This document shows positions 1 to 9,135 of a stretch of DNA of 64,000 bases, in pieces. Position 1 is the stretch's first letter. Each line of letters begins with the position of its first letter. A model generated the notes under the pieces. That model was given only the letters and a program-made list of their open reading frames with translations. It ran no database searches and had not been told where the DNA came from. The stretch comes from Prevotella pectinovora (GTDB lineage Bacteria; Bacteroidota; Bacteroidia; Bacteroidales; Bacteroidaceae): the NCBI RefSeq assembly GCF_000834015.1, contig NZ_JXQI01000026.1, positions 114,037-178,036 of the forward strand. Direction: 5' to 3'. Position numbers and translations under genes: made by a program.

Positions 1-732
1 TCTTATTATTCAAATATCGAGGAGTGTCGTAGATTCTGGAACAAATGGGTTATCGCAACTAAGGTGGGCAAGCCAGTAGACAAGGATGAGTGGCAGATGT
101 CTCCACAGGCCGTCAATGCTTACTACAATCCTACGACCAACGAGATATGCTTCCCGGCCGGTATTCTGCAGGTTCCATTCTTCGACCCAACAGCCGACGA
201 CGCATTCAATTATGGAGCTATCGGTGTTGTAATCGGTCATGAAATGACTCACGGATTCGATGACCAGGGTCGTCATTATGACAAAGACGGCAACATGAAA
301 GACTGGTGGACAGAAAACGACGGCAAGAATTTCAACGAGAGAGCTGACGGATACGCCAAGTTCTATTCTAACATCAAGGTATTGCCTGACCTGAACGCCA
401 ACGGCCGTTTCACTCTTGGTGAGAACCTTGCTGACCACGGAGGTCTGATGGTTGCCTACGAGGCATACAAGGAGGCTACGAAGAACAATCCTCTTCCTGT
501 AATCGACGGTCTGACTGCAGACCAGCGCTTCTTCATCGCTTACTCACAGGTTTGGGCAGCAAACATCACGGATGCTGAAATCAGAAACCGTACAAAGAGC
601 GACCCACACTCTCTTGGTATGTGGCGTGTAAACGGTGCTCTGCCTCACATCAACATGTGGTATGACGCATTCAATGTGAAGCCTACAGACAAATTGTTCG
701 TTCCTGCTGACCAGAGACTCAAACTTTGGTAA
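1..732 (+). CDS. M13 family (neprilysin-like) metallopeptidase, 3' end only
   Basis: Open from the first base in frame 1, so the gene starts upstream of the window; 243 codons are visible. The zinc site HEMTH (VIGHEMTHGFDDQG) is encoded at about 235-270, and the third ligand region ENLADHGG at about 421-444; both are hallmarks of M13 endopeptidases. The protein ends in KLW, as is common for Bacteroidetes members. The family cleaves oligopeptides and is usually exported in these bacteria, but the N-terminus that would show a signal peptide is missing here. A hairpin follows about 120 bases downstream and probably terminates transcription. The family call is firm; the physiological substrate is not known from sequence. 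Confidence 0.95.
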   Translation, partial: SYYSNIEECRRFWNKWVIATKVGKPVDKDEWQMSPQAVNAYYNPTTNEICFPAGILQVPFFDPTADDAFNYGAIGVVIGHEMTHGFDDQGRHYDKDGNMKDWWTENDGKNFNERADGYAKFYSNIKVLPDLNANGRFTLGENLADHGGLMVAYEAYKEATKNNPLPVIDGLTADQRFFIAYSQVWAANITDAEIRNRTKSDPHSLGMWRVNGALPHINMWYDAFNVKPTDKLFVPADQRLKLW

Positions 733-850
733 TACAGGATTGATTTCGGTTTTAACTTAAATAAAATTGGTTTAGTTTAAAAGGCATACTGACCATTTGG
801 TTTAAATCATCCATAAACGATCGAGTAGGAGGTATGTTCGGCCCGAGCAT

Positions 851-903
851 AAAAAATAGCCATAAGAAAGTATCTTTGTATACAGTCTTATGGCTATTGT
901 TTT
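851..903. terminator. Bidirectional terminator between convergent genes
   Basis: A perfect 13-bp inverted repeat, AATAGCCATAAGA (855-867) and TCTTATGGCTATT (886-898), with an 18-base loop. A run of A precedes it and a T-rich stretch follows, so it can act in both directions. It lies between the M13 peptidase gene (+) and mltG (-). Confidence 0.75.
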
Positions 904-913
904 AGCTGTGTAT

Positions 914-1008
914 ATAAATGTTGTCTGTTTCGACGGGCTTGTAAATATTGTCTTTACTGTCAGGTGACAAGATTGTAAATGTTGTCTTTGCTGTCCGATG
1001 ACGGACTT
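914..1008. repeat. Imperfect tandem repeat, about 34 bp unit
   Basis: Two adjacent 34-bp units (941-974 and 975-1008) share 26 of 34 bases and both begin GTAAAT(A/G)TTGTCTTT. A shorter, more diverged unit precedes them (914-940, ATAAATGTTGTCTG). The array sits just beyond the stop codon of mltG, in its 3' flank, and no gene explains it. Confidence 0.6.
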
Positions 1009-1009
1009 G

Positions 1010-2041
1010 TCAGTTTATTCCCCTGTCGTTCAGCGCCTTGGTATATTTCCTTGCATTTTCCTTATGTTCCTCATAAGTCCTTGCAAAATTATGGGTGCCG
1101 CTGAAATCCTCTTTCGCACACATATACAGATAGTCGTGGTGTACATAATTCAGCACGGCGTCTATGCCTGCCACCGATGGTATTCTGATTGGCCCTGGCG
1201 GTAGACCTTTGTATTTGTATGTGTTATAAGGACTGTCAAAGGAGAGCATGTTGTGGTAGATGCGCTTGAGCTCGAATTTCTTGAGTGCGAACTTTACCGT
1301 GGGGTCAGCCTGCAGAGGCATGTCTCCCTTCAGCCTGTTGTAATACATTCCGGCGATCATCGGCTTTTCCTGGTCGTTGGCGGTTTCCTCGTCCACGATG
1401 CTTGCCATTGTGATTACTTCGATAGGGGAGAGACCCATGGCTTTCGCCTTGTTTTCTCTTTCAAACGACCAGAACTTCTTGTTCTCCTTCTGCATCTTGT
1501 CGAGAAACTTGTCTACGGAAATGTTCCAGTACACGGAGTAGGTGTTTGGTATGAACATAGCTGCGATGCTCTCCGGAGTGTAGCCGTATTTCCTGCATGT
1601 TGCCGTGTCGGAAACGGCTTTCAGGAAATCATCCTTTGAGAACATCAGTTTCTTTGAAACCTCGTCGGCCAGTTTGTCGAGAGTCCTTACCGAGGGGATT
1701 GTGAGGTTTACAGGCGACTGCAGTCCGTTCTTGAGCTTGCGGAACACGGTAAATGCTCCATTGCCTGTAGTCACTTCATACCTTCCAGGCCGTATCTTTT
1801 CGGCGAGGTCCCAATGGCGGGCAAGTGTGGTGAAAGCCATGTAGCCTCTGTCCGTTGAGATTTCCTTCACTTTCGTGTATACGGAGTCGATGTTGTCGTC
1901 GTCGTCAATATATACATACTGTGTTGAGGATTTTACCGACAGCGCAGAAAAGAAGAAATAGTAAACCAATCCTATTATTATCAGGAGGCATCCCAATGCA
2001 GACAGGATATACTTTTTTTGTGAAATAAATGATTTTGCCAT
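1010..2041 (-). CDS. mltG: Endolytic murein transglycosylase MltG
   Basis: Inner-membrane lytic transglycosylase (YceG family) that cuts nascent glycan strands and so helps set their length. The 343-residue protein has a short cytoplasmic tail, one membrane segment at about residues 10-30, then the periplasmic YceG domain. The family signature ASIVDEETA lies near residue 212-220 and holds the conserved catalytic glutamate region; it is followed by YYNRL and LQADPTVKFAL. I chose the ATG at 2041 (MAKSF), because the longer frame would need a TTG at 2056 overlapping the stop of the upstream phosphorylase. The two genes are 11 bases apart and probably co-transcribed. Confidence 0.93.
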   Translation of the reverse strand: MAKSFISQKKYILSALGCLLIIIGLVYYFFFSALSVKSSTQYVYIDDDDNIDSVYTKVKEISTDRGYMAFTTLARHWDLAEKIRPGRYEVTTGNGAFTVFRKLKNGLQSPVNLTIPSVRTLDKLADEVSKKLMFSKDDFLKAVSDTATCRKYGYTPESIAAMFIPNTYSVYWNISVDKFLDKMQKENKKFWSFERENKAKAMGLSPIEVITMASIVDEETANDQEKPMIAGMYYNRLKGDMPLQADPTVKFALKKFELKRIYHNMLSFDSPYNTYKYKGLPPGPIRIPSVAGIDAVLNYVHHDYLYMCAKEDFSGTHNFARTYEEHKENARKYTKALNDRGIN

Positions 2042-2052
2042 GATTATATTTT

Positions 2053-2931
2053 TCAAATTCTGTCGAGTACGGTCTTTATCAAGTCGTCTATGTGCGACTT
2101 GTATCCGGTGTCAGCCTTCTGTGCCCTGCGGTTTGCAATCACCATGCAGCAAGTCGTAGCCTTGTGTCCCATCAGTTTTGACAGTCCGGCAAGTGCTGAA
2201 CTCTCCATCTCGAAGTTTGTTATTCTGTCACCGTCGTATTCAAATTCTTCTATCTTCCTGTTCTGGTTGGGGTCAGCCAGAGGGAGTCTTAGTTGTCTTC
2301 CCTGCGGTCCGAAGAATCCTCCGCAGGCAATCGTTATTCCTCTCACCATGTCTTCGCCGGCTATTCTGTCCACGAGTTCTTTGTCGGCTTCAACCACGTA
2401 TGGCGCAGGCTGACACATGTTTCCTGTCCATCCCATGTGGTTGAGGAATGCTTTTTCTATCTGCAGGTCACACACCGCATTTCTTCCGGCATAGAAGTTC
2501 AGCAGTCCGTCGAATCCCATGGATTTCTTTGAGCAGATGAAAGTTCCGGCAGGCGTGTTCTCCTGCAGTCCGCCACAGGTGCCTATTCTGACCATTGTCA
2601 GCTGTCTGAATTCATCCTTGTCGGTTCTTGTTTCAAAGTCGATGTTGGCGAGCGCGTCCAGCTCGTTCACCACGATGTCGATGTTGTCGCATCCGATGCC
2701 CGTAGAGAGAACGGTTATTCGTTTTCCTTTGTAGCTTCCGGTTATGGTGTGGAATTCTCTGCTTTCCACGTCGCATTCTTTTTCGTCGAAATGGCTTGCC
2801 ACTAGTGCCACTCTTCCGGGGTCGCCCACGAGTATTACTTTGTCTGCCAGGAATTCCGGCTTGAGGTGCAGATGGAATACGCTTCCGTCGCTATTGATTA
2901 TGAGTTCTGATTCTGGATAATACTTTTTCAT
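2053..2931 (-). CDS. Nucleoside phosphorylase (uridine phosphorylase-like)
   Basis: PNP_UDP_1 family enzyme of 292 residues, which splits a nucleoside with phosphate into free base and ribose 1-phosphate. The phosphate-binding GDPGRV motif is at about residues 36-41 and RIGTCGG at about 112-118. The nucleoside-binding NFEMESSAL stretch, with the conserved Glu-Met-Glu, is near residue 240. Substrate choice between uridine and purine nucleosides cannot be settled by eye; the NFEMESS form favours a uridine phosphorylase type. It has a consensus -7 box 80 bases upstream and leads into mltG. Confidence 0.85.
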   Translation of the reverse strand: MKKYYPESELIINSDGSVFHLHLKPEFLADKVILVGDPGRVALVASHFDEKECDVESREFHTITGSYKGKRITVLSTGIGCDNIDIVVNELDALANIDFETRTDKDEFRQLTMVRIGTCGGLQENTPAGTFICSKKSMGFDGLLNFYAGRNAVCDLQIEKAFLNHMGWTGNMCQPAPYVVEADKELVDRIAGEDMVRGITIACGGFFGPQGRQLRLPLADPNQNRKIEEFEYDGDRITNFEMESSALAGLSKLMGHKATTCCMVIANRRAQKADTGYKSHIDDLIKTVLDRI

Positions 2932-3010
2932 GATAAAATCGCTTTAAGTTATACTTACATCTGTCATCTCTGCATATTCTGCAGGATTGCCATGCAATCT
3001 GTATATGATG

Positions 3011-3018
3011 CAAATTTA
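3011..3018 (-). promoter_or_regulatory. Promoter -7 box for nucleoside phosphorylase-mltG
   Basis: On the minus strand this reads TAAATTTG, an exact match to the Bacteroidetes TAnnTTTG -7 element. It lies 80 bases upstream of the phosphorylase start and directly after the stop of the PD40 gene. No clear -33 TTTG is visible at the right spacing. Confidence 0.5.
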
Positions 3019-4152
3019 CTACAGATTTTCTGCATTTCGAATTTTCTTCTCAAGATTTTTTTTCTGAATCATAATATTCTCTAAATCTTCTTCCATTTTC
3101 AGAATCGTCTTGCGGTCAACACCTTTTCCTTTGCTCCTGTAGCCTTTTCTGAGGGTAGGAAGTTTCTTCTCTATATCAGCCTGTCTGTCATTCAGCTGCA
3201 TGAGTTTCAGGAACAGTCCTCTTGCCGTGTCCGACTTGAAGTCGTTTATGTCAGTATATACGGCATCGTCGTTTATAACGAATCTGAAGCCGTGTCTCGC
3301 TTTGTCGCTTGAGGTGTGGGTGTTCATTCTCCTGAGGCTTTCGTCGAGCAGTTTCCTGTCGTATTGTGTGTCTTTTATGCTGCGTAGCGTAGCCACGGAT
3401 TTCAGTTTCTCTTCAGAGATGTTTTCATCGTCGCTCCATCTTTCGTCCGACGGTATGAAGGTATAGATGCACACTTTGCCGCTCTCCTGATGTCGGTCGG
3501 TCACGAGCCACCCCAGGGAGTCGATGTCGTCTACCACACACATATAATCGTTGAATTCCGAGTTGTAGGGCAGTCCCAGGTTTTCGGGCTTGTAGAATGT
3601 CTGCGTCTCCGTGTTGAGCCTTGAGATGAAGATGTCTCTCTTTCCGAACCCGTTTTTCTTGTTTATGGCACTGAAATAGAGCGTCACGCCGTCTGGCATA
3701 AGATAAGGATAGTCCACGTCTTTGAAATCATCAGCGAATTCCTCTATCGCTCTTCCTGCCTTCCATTCGTTTCCGATTTTCTCTGCCATGAATAGCAGCG
3801 TGGAGTCCTTTGCCACGCTCTTGTTGTAGATGCACAAGTCATCGAATCCGTTGAGGAATGCTGATGATGTATGGCTTGTCTGCGTGGCAGAATTGAGGAT
3901 GTCTGTATATTTCCCTATCTGTCCGTATTCTTTTCTGAGCGGAATATGCTTTGCGAAGTTTTCCTTGTCTACCACCACGCTGTCTATCACCATCAGCTTT
4001 GCTGCCGACGGATAGAAGTCAGCTACCGCCAGCGCGTTCTGCTCCTGCGCCGGTTTGGGCTTCTGGCGCCTTTTAACCTGTGCGTCAGAAGGCTGTGCAG
4101 CCAATGAGAGCAGACTGCATAGGATTATGAAATTTCTTGTCCGTGCTTTCAT
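3019..4152 (-). CDS. Exported PD40 (WD40-like beta-propeller) protein
   Basis: A 377-residue protein with a signal peptide ending near residue 25 (PSDAQ). The centre carries PD40/TolB-like blades, for example YPYLMPDGVTLYFSA at about 148-162 and the later KRDIFISRLN. The last 60 residues are strongly charged and likely form a coiled coil. PD40 repeats occur in OmpA-like and TolB-like envelope proteins, but this protein has no OmpA domain and no TPR that I can see. Specific function unknown; a periplasmic or surface protein-binding role is an inference. It lies 56 bases after the LolC/E-like permease gene and may share its transcript. Confidence 0.75.
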   Translation of the reverse strand: MKARTRNFIILCSLLSLAAQPSDAQVKRRQKPKPAQEQNALAVADFYPSAAKLMVIDSVVVDKENFAKHIPLRKEYGQIGKYTDILNSATQTSHTSSAFLNGFDDLCIYNKSVAKDSTLLFMAEKIGNEWKAGRAIEEFADDFKDVDYPYLMPDGVTLYFSAINKKNGFGKRDIFISRLNTETQTFYKPENLGLPYNSEFNDYMCVVDDIDSLGWLVTDRHQESGKVCIYTFIPSDERWSDDENISEEKLKSVATLRSIKDTQYDRKLLDESLRRMNTHTSSDKARHGFRFVINDDAVYTDINDFKSDTARGLFLKLMQLNDRQADIEKKLPTLRKGYRSKGKGVDRKTILKMEEDLENIMIQKKNLEKKIRNAENL

Positions 4153-4208
4153 ATTGATTGAATCAGTATTTATTCGTTTTGTTTATCAGTATTGACCAAA
4201 CGTTTTGC

Positions 4209-5456
4209 TTATTCGTATTTTATCGTCTTCACGGGGTTTATGTGCGACACTATGTAGCTAGGTCCTATGAACACGAGGAGGCATATTGCCAGGGTTGCCG
4301 CGTTTATGAGCAGGATCAATGGCGCGTTGATTTCCACGGGCACGTAGTCCACGTAATAGACTGATGCGTCGAGGCTCACGAATTTGGTGTATTTCTGCAG
4401 CGCCACGAGTCCCAGAGCGATGATGTCTCCCAGAATGAGTCCTCGCCCGATGACGAGGGCTGCAAACCAGATGAAGATGTTTCTCACCGACCTGTTTCTG
4501 CATCCCATAGCTTTCAGTGTGCCTATCATGCGTGTGCGCTCGAGTATGATGATGAGGAGTCCGGAAATTATCGTGATGCCCGACACGCAGATCATGAGTC
4601 CGAGGATTATCCACACGTTGAGGTCTAGCAGGTCGAGCCATGAGAAGATCTGCGGATACATTTCATATACGGTTTCCGACGAATATGTCTCTCCGTATTT
4701 GTCGCCCTGCCTGTTCACGTTCTTCACCAGATATCTGGCTGCTATCGGCACGTTGGCTATATCGTGTAGCTGCAGTTCCACTCCCGACACCTGCCCCTGG
4801 CTCCATCCGTTGAGCTTTACGGCAGAATAGAGGTCGCAGAAGCAGAGCGATTCGTCAAACTTCGTCATGTTGGTCTGATAGATACCAGCCACGGTATATC
4901 TTCTCACCCTTATGTCTCCGTTGTTTATGAAATAAGAGAACACCCTGTCGCCGGTCTTGAGCCTGAGTTTTGTGGCTATGTTTTTGGAAATCAGAATTTT
5001 GTTCCCGCTCGACTTGTCGCTGAATCTGGGTATGCTCCCTTCGGTCATGCAGGAGTGAATGAACGCCGTGTCGTAGTCGGCTGCAATTCCCTTGTATGCC
5101 ACTCCCATGAAGTCGCTGTCCGTCTTCAGTATTCCCTGCGTCATGGCGAAGCTCTGCATGGATTTCAGCCCCGGTGTTTTCTTCAGCACGTTTCTGATGC
5201 TGTCAGAATAATCTATCGGTCTTTGCTCGCTGCCATGCAGGGAGACGAAGTTTGCCACCGTGGCGTGGGCTCCCAGTCCTGTCACTTTGTCTCGGATGGT
5301 GTGTTTGAAGCCCAGGATGACGCACACGCTGATTATCATCACGGCCAGTCCCAGAGCGACACCGGTCGTGGCGATATAGAGAGCAGGCTTGCTCACCTTG
5401 TTGTTTTCGCCTCTTTCAGAGTATAGCCTTCTGGCTATGAATAACGGGAAATTCAT
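4209..5456 (-). CDS. ABC transporter permease, LolC/LolE-FtsX family
   Basis: 415 residues with the classic layout: a first membrane segment at about 25-50 (ALYIATTGVALGLAVMI), a periplasmic MacB-type core domain at about 50-275, then three C-terminal membrane segments near 285-310, 335-360 and 375-400. The N-terminal FPLFIARRLYS and the coupling region RTRMIGTLKAMGCRN are typical of lipoprotein-releasing permeases. The family extracts lipoproteins from the inner membrane or passes mechanical signals, working with an ABC ATPase. No ATPase gene is next to it, so the partner must be encoded elsewhere. It starts 24 bases after the aminotransferase gene. Confidence 0.88.
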   Translation of the reverse strand: MNFPLFIARRLYSERGENNKVSKPALYIATTGVALGLAVMIISVCVILGFKHTIRDKVTGLGAHATVANFVSLHGSEQRPIDYSDSIRNVLKKTPGLKSMQSFAMTQGILKTDSDFMGVAYKGIAADYDTAFIHSCMTEGSIPRFSDKSSGNKILISKNIATKLRLKTGDRVFSYFINNGDIRVRRYTVAGIYQTNMTKFDESLCFCDLYSAVKLNGWSQGQVSGVELQLHDIANVPIAARYLVKNVNRQGDKYGETYSSETVYEMYPQIFSWLDLLDLNVWIILGLMICVSGITIISGLLIIILERTRMIGTLKAMGCRNRSVRNIFIWFAALVIGRGLILGDIIALGLVALQKYTKFVSLDASVYYVDYVPVEINAPLILLINAATLAICLLVFIGPSYIVSHINPVKTIKYE

Positions 5457-5480
5457 TCTTTATTCTTTTTCTTTCTTGTT

Positions 5481-6686
5481 TCAATCATCTTCTGCCCGGC
5501 CCGGATATTGCTCCAGTGCCTTGCGTAATAATATCAATGCTTTTCTCAGGTCCTCCTTGTTGAGCACGTAAGCTATTCTCACTTGGTTTCTGCCGGCTCC
5601 GGGTGTGGTGTAGAATCCGCTTGCAGGAGCCATCATCACGGTTTCGTTCTCGTAGCTGAACTCCTCCAGACACCAGCGGCAGAATTTCTCGCTGTCGTCC
5701 ACGGGCAGTTTCGCCACAGTATAGAATGCTCCCATCGGTATCGGAGAATACACTCCCGGTATTCTATTCAGTCCGTCGATAAGGCATTTCCTCCTTTCCA
5801 CGTATTCGTCGTAGACGTCGCGGCTGTATTCCTCCGGCGCGTCGAGCGAGGCTTCTGCCGCTATCTGTCCTATCAGCGGCGGAGAGAGGCGCGCCTGACA
5901 GAATTTCATCACAGCCTTTCTCACCTCCTTGTTTTTCGTTATCAGCGCTCCTATCCTGATGCCACACTCGCTGTATCTCTTGCTCACGGAGTCTATCAGC
6001 ACCACATTCTGCTCTATGCCCTCCAGATGGCAGGCGCTGATGTATGGCGACCCTGTGTAGATATATTCTCTGTACACCTCGTCGGAGAAGAGATAGAGGT
6101 CGTGTTTCTTCACCATGTCTCTGATCTGGTTCATTTCGCGGCGTGTGTATAGATAGCCTGTGGGGTTGTTGGGGTTGCAGATCAGTATTGCCCTTGTCTT
6201 GGGGTTTATGAGCTCTTCGAATTTCTCCACTTTCGGCAGGCAGAACCCTTCTTCTATTGTGGTGGTTATGGTTCTGATTTTGGCTCCTGCCGATATTGCG
6301 AACGCCATGTAATTGGCATAAGCCGGTTCTGGCACTATTATCTCGTCGCCTGGGTTCAGACACGACATGAAGGCGAACAGCACGGCTTCGCTTCCTCCGC
6401 AGGTCACTATTATGTCGTCTGCCGTCACGCTGATGCCGTATTTCCTGTAGTAGCCCACGAGTTTCTCCCTGTAGCTTCGGTAGCCCTGCGAGGGCGAGTA
6501 TTCCAGTATCTTCCTGTCCACGTGTTTTATCGCGTCGATTGCCACTTGCGGTGTAGGCAGGTCTGGCTGTCCGATGTTCAGGTGGTATACTTTGATTCCT
6601 CTTTTTTTTGCGTCTGCTGCCAGGGGCGCCAGCTTTCTGATTGGCGACTCAGGCATTTCCAGTCCGCGTTCTGATATTTGTGGCAT
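5481..6686 (-). CDS. Class I/II pyridoxal-phosphate aminotransferase
   Basis: 401 residues, fold type I aminotransferase related to aspartate aminotransferase. Visible motifs are HLNIGQPDLPTP near the N-terminus, the cofactor-stacking region CGGSEA, CNPNNPTGYLYTR, SDEVYREY, and SVSKRYS around residue 237, whose lysine would form the Schiff base. A conserved arginine for the substrate carboxylate is expected in RNQVRIAYVL. The amino-acid substrate cannot be told from sequence alone. It is followed after 24 bases by the permease gene in the same direction. Confidence 0.88.
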   Translation of the reverse strand: MPQISERGLEMPESPIRKLAPLAADAKKRGIKVYHLNIGQPDLPTPQVAIDAIKHVDRKILEYSPSQGYRSYREKLVGYYRKYGISVTADDIIVTCGGSEAVLFAFMSCLNPGDEIIVPEPAYANYMAFAISAGAKIRTITTTIEEGFCLPKVEKFEELINPKTRAILICNPNNPTGYLYTRREMNQIRDMVKKHDLYLFSDEVYREYIYTGSPYISACHLEGIEQNVVLIDSVSKRYSECGIRIGALITKNKEVRKAVMKFCQARLSPPLIGQIAAEASLDAPEEYSRDVYDEYVERRKCLIDGLNRIPGVYSPIPMGAFYTVAKLPVDDSEKFCRWCLEEFSYENETVMMAPASGFYTTPGAGRNQVRIAYVLNKEDLRKALILLRKALEQYPGRAEDD

Positions 6687-6745
6687 TTGTTGTATTGTTT
6701 TGTTCTATTGTTCTTTATCGTATTGTGTCTGTGTGGGTATAGCTT

Positions 6746-6768
6746 CCCGGTTGGAGGCGTTCACCGGG
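6746..6768. other. Short GC-rich hairpin upstream of the aminotransferase gene
   Basis: CCCGGT (6746-6751) and ACCGGG (6763-6768) form a perfect 6-bp stem around an 11-base loop, in the 142-base gap between the porin stop and the aminotransferase start. It has no clear T tract. It may be a weak terminator or leader structure. Confidence 0.3.
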
Positions 6769-6828
6769 ACATTCCGGTTGAGGTGAGTTCCACATGGCTT
6801 CTTGTTTGAAGAAGTACTACAAGACTCC

Positions 6829-9135
6829 TTAGTTGAAGAAGTTCCACGAGAGTCCGAATCTCAGCACCCTCTTGTTGATGGGGTAGTGTGGTGTGAGGAA
6901 GGCGTTTCCGTCAGTTGCGTTCACGTGGCTCATCATTATGAAGAAGCGAGTCTGCTTCAGGTGCATGTTGGCATAAACGTTCACGATGGGGTAGGAGCCT
7001 GTCTTCACGTTCTGCTCTCCGTTGTCCTGAATGGTGAATTGTCCGAGTGCCGGACTGTAGTCTGGTGCGAAATATTTGGTGAAATATCTCATGTCAGCTC
7101 CGAGGTCCACCTTCAACACCTTCGCTATCTTGAATCTCAGATATAGGTTGGTGTAGAGGTTTAGCTCCGGCACGGGCAGCACGTTCTGGTTGCTCGACTT
7201 CTGGTAGGTCACGTTGTTCTCCCAGAACACGGGTCCGAACCTGAAGTTCTGGTCGAGCTGCAAGGTGAGCAGCGTTATGTTTCCTGCGTGCTGCAGCGGC
7301 TCCACGGTGTTTCCCGTGCGTCCGTAGCCTTCGGTTATCGTGTATCGCTGTGCGAAATACGTGTAGTTCTTGATGTCGCTGAACGCCACTCTGAGCCTTG
7401 TCTTTGTGCGGCTGAAGGTGAGCACACCCTCGAGGTTGGCCCTCGTTTCCTTGTCAAGCGTCTTGTCCCACCACAGGTGTCTTGAGTGATAGTGCCTGTA
7501 GTAGAACGTGGGCACAAGTCTTTCCATTCCTGCCTTGGCGTCGATTCTTAGCGTGTCGCCCAGTAGCGGCAGCCTCAGGTCGGTCTGTCCGTTGAGCTTG
7601 AGTTGTCCTGCGTCTGTTCCTGTGAGCGTTGCCTCAGCCGTGGCGTTGAAGCGGAAGCTGCCATGTGTCTTGTTCATCTGCGCCCCTATGCTCAGGTTGT
7701 GCTCGTTGTATGAGTCGGTGCCCATTGTGGGTGCGGGGAGCGAGAAATGGCGCAGTTCCGAGGTGGCGAATATCTTGAGTCCTGCCTTTGCCCATTTGTT
7801 GAATCCCTCGAGCATTGCAATCGCCAGGGTGTTCTTCAGCGAGTAGTGGCGCGTCTTGTCGTAGATGGAGTCGCCGCCCAGTCTGAGGTCCATGTCATAG
7901 GTGTCGGCATAGAAGTCTGTTGGTGTCTGGTAAGCCTGGTAAATCCTCCTGTAGTTGTCGAAGCTGAGTGTGTGGATGAAGCTCGTTACAGGCACGTATT
8001 CATCTTTCATCCATTGCTCCTCCTGCCGCCTCTTAGCCTCCAGAGCTGCCAGACTGTCGGCTGCCGCCTTCCCGTCCACGGTGATTCTGTCAGCCGCCGG
8101 GTTGCCTTTTTTCTCCTCGTAGGGCTCGTCGCCTGCTATGGTGGAGTTTTCGGGGCGTCCGAATGTCTTGTCGTCATTGCTCCTGCCTTGTGAGAGTCTG
8201 CCGTCCTTAGCTCCGTTGTTTTCCCTTTCTTCGTTTTCCTTCTTCGATTCGATGGCGAATTTCCTTGCCTGAATCTCGCTTTCGGTCATTTTCACCTTGC
8301 GGCTGAAGCCCACGTTGTAGCGGTGGGAGAAGAAGATGTGCTGGTTGTCGTTTCTGTTCCAGTTCTGCTCGAGCACGGTCGGTATCTCGTTCTCGCTGAA
8401 GTCGTCGTCGAACATCTCCGGATGGGTTATATAGCGGTCGTCTGTGATTCCTCCGTTTTCCGTCACTTTCTGGTGGTTGAGCGAGAAGAGCAGGTGTGCG
8501 TTGTATCTCTCTCCGAGGTATGAGGCATACATGGAGTAGTTGAAGTGTGAGGTACTCTGGTTCTGGTAGTAGCCGCGGCCGTATATATAGTCGAACTTAA
8601 AGCCTGCCCCGAAGTCTTTTCCGGCATTCACGGCAAAGAGAGCCTTGAGGTGATCTTCTCCGTTCGACCTGTCGCCGCACTCGTTGTAGCTGATGTTTGT
8701 GATGGGGGATAGGGTGTTGGTGAAGAGGAACTGGCCCACGGGCTTGTTGAAGAAGCTGTAAGGCTGTGTGAAGAGGAACTGTCCTGCCGTTGGGTTGTCT
8801 ATGAAGATACGGTTGTAGCGGGGGGCTCCCAGGTTGCCCGTGGTGTTGTATTCGCCACGGAGTCCTGAGGTGAAGATGGTGTTCATGAACATGTGTGAGG
8901 CGGTGTCGGGCGTGCAGGAAGTCCTGTCGCCGAATCTCTCGTCCACGGTCCACACGCTCAGTCCCTTGGGCACTATCTTGTCCTTCACTTTCGTCGAGTC
9001 CTTCCTTCCTCCGAAGTTGTATGCCGGGTCGTCCGTGGCGTTGTCGTTGTCAGTTATCCTGTGCAGATCTTGCGCCTGTGCCGTCAGGAAGGCGCACGAG
9101 AGCAGAAGTGCGGGGAGTATTCTTTTCAATTTCAT
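6829..9135 (-). CDS. Putative outer-membrane porin (Porin_10-like)
   Basis: 768 residues. A signal peptide (MKLKRILPALLL ... TAQAQ) is followed by a long beta-barrel-like protein rich in alternating aromatic and polar strands; the chain ends in WNFFN, the aromatic C-terminus usual for outer-membrane barrels. NTLSPITNISYNECG and the large barrel match the Bacteroidetes putative porin family (Porin_10, from memory). A charged, low-complexity insert is visible at about residues 285-370. I chose the ATG at 9135 because it forms an ATGA overlap with the small upstream gene; starting at 9156 would put seven extra residues before the signal peptide. Confidence 0.85.
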   Translation of the reverse strand: MKLKRILPALLLSCAFLTAQAQDLHRITDNDNATDDPAYNFGGRKDSTKVKDKIVPKGLSVWTVDERFGDRTSCTPDTASHMFMNTIFTSGLRGEYNTTGNLGAPRYNRIFIDNPTAGQFLFTQPYSFFNKPVGQFLFTNTLSPITNISYNECGDRSNGEDHLKALFAVNAGKDFGAGFKFDYIYGRGYYQNQSTSHFNYSMYASYLGERYNAHLLFSLNHQKVTENGGITDDRYITHPEMFDDDFSENEIPTVLEQNWNRNDNQHIFFSHRYNVGFSRKVKMTESEIQARKFAIESKKENEERENNGAKDGRLSQGRSNDDKTFGRPENSTIAGDEPYEEKKGNPAADRITVDGKAAADSLAALEAKRRQEEQWMKDEYVPVTSFIHTLSFDNYRRIYQAYQTPTDFYADTYDMDLRLGGDSIYDKTRHYSLKNTLAIAMLEGFNKWAKAGLKIFATSELRHFSLPAPTMGTDSYNEHNLSIGAQMNKTHGSFRFNATAEATLTGTDAGQLKLNGQTDLRLPLLGDTLRIDAKAGMERLVPTFYYRHYHSRHLWWDKTLDKETRANLEGVLTFSRTKTRLRVAFSDIKNYTYFAQRYTITEGYGRTGNTVEPLQHAGNITLLTLQLDQNFRFGPVFWENNVTYQKSSNQNVLPVPELNLYTNLYLRFKIAKVLKVDLGADMRYFTKYFAPDYSPALGQFTIQDNGEQNVKTGSYPIVNVYANMHLKQTRFFIMMSHVNATDGNAFLTPHYPINKRVLRFGLSWNFFN

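Noticed and set aside
5583..6363. Long open frames on both strands within the aminotransferase gene
   Set aside because: They are out-of-frame shadows of a gene with intact motifs; similar shadows occur within mltG, the porin, the permease, uxuA-uxuB and the dehydratase genes.
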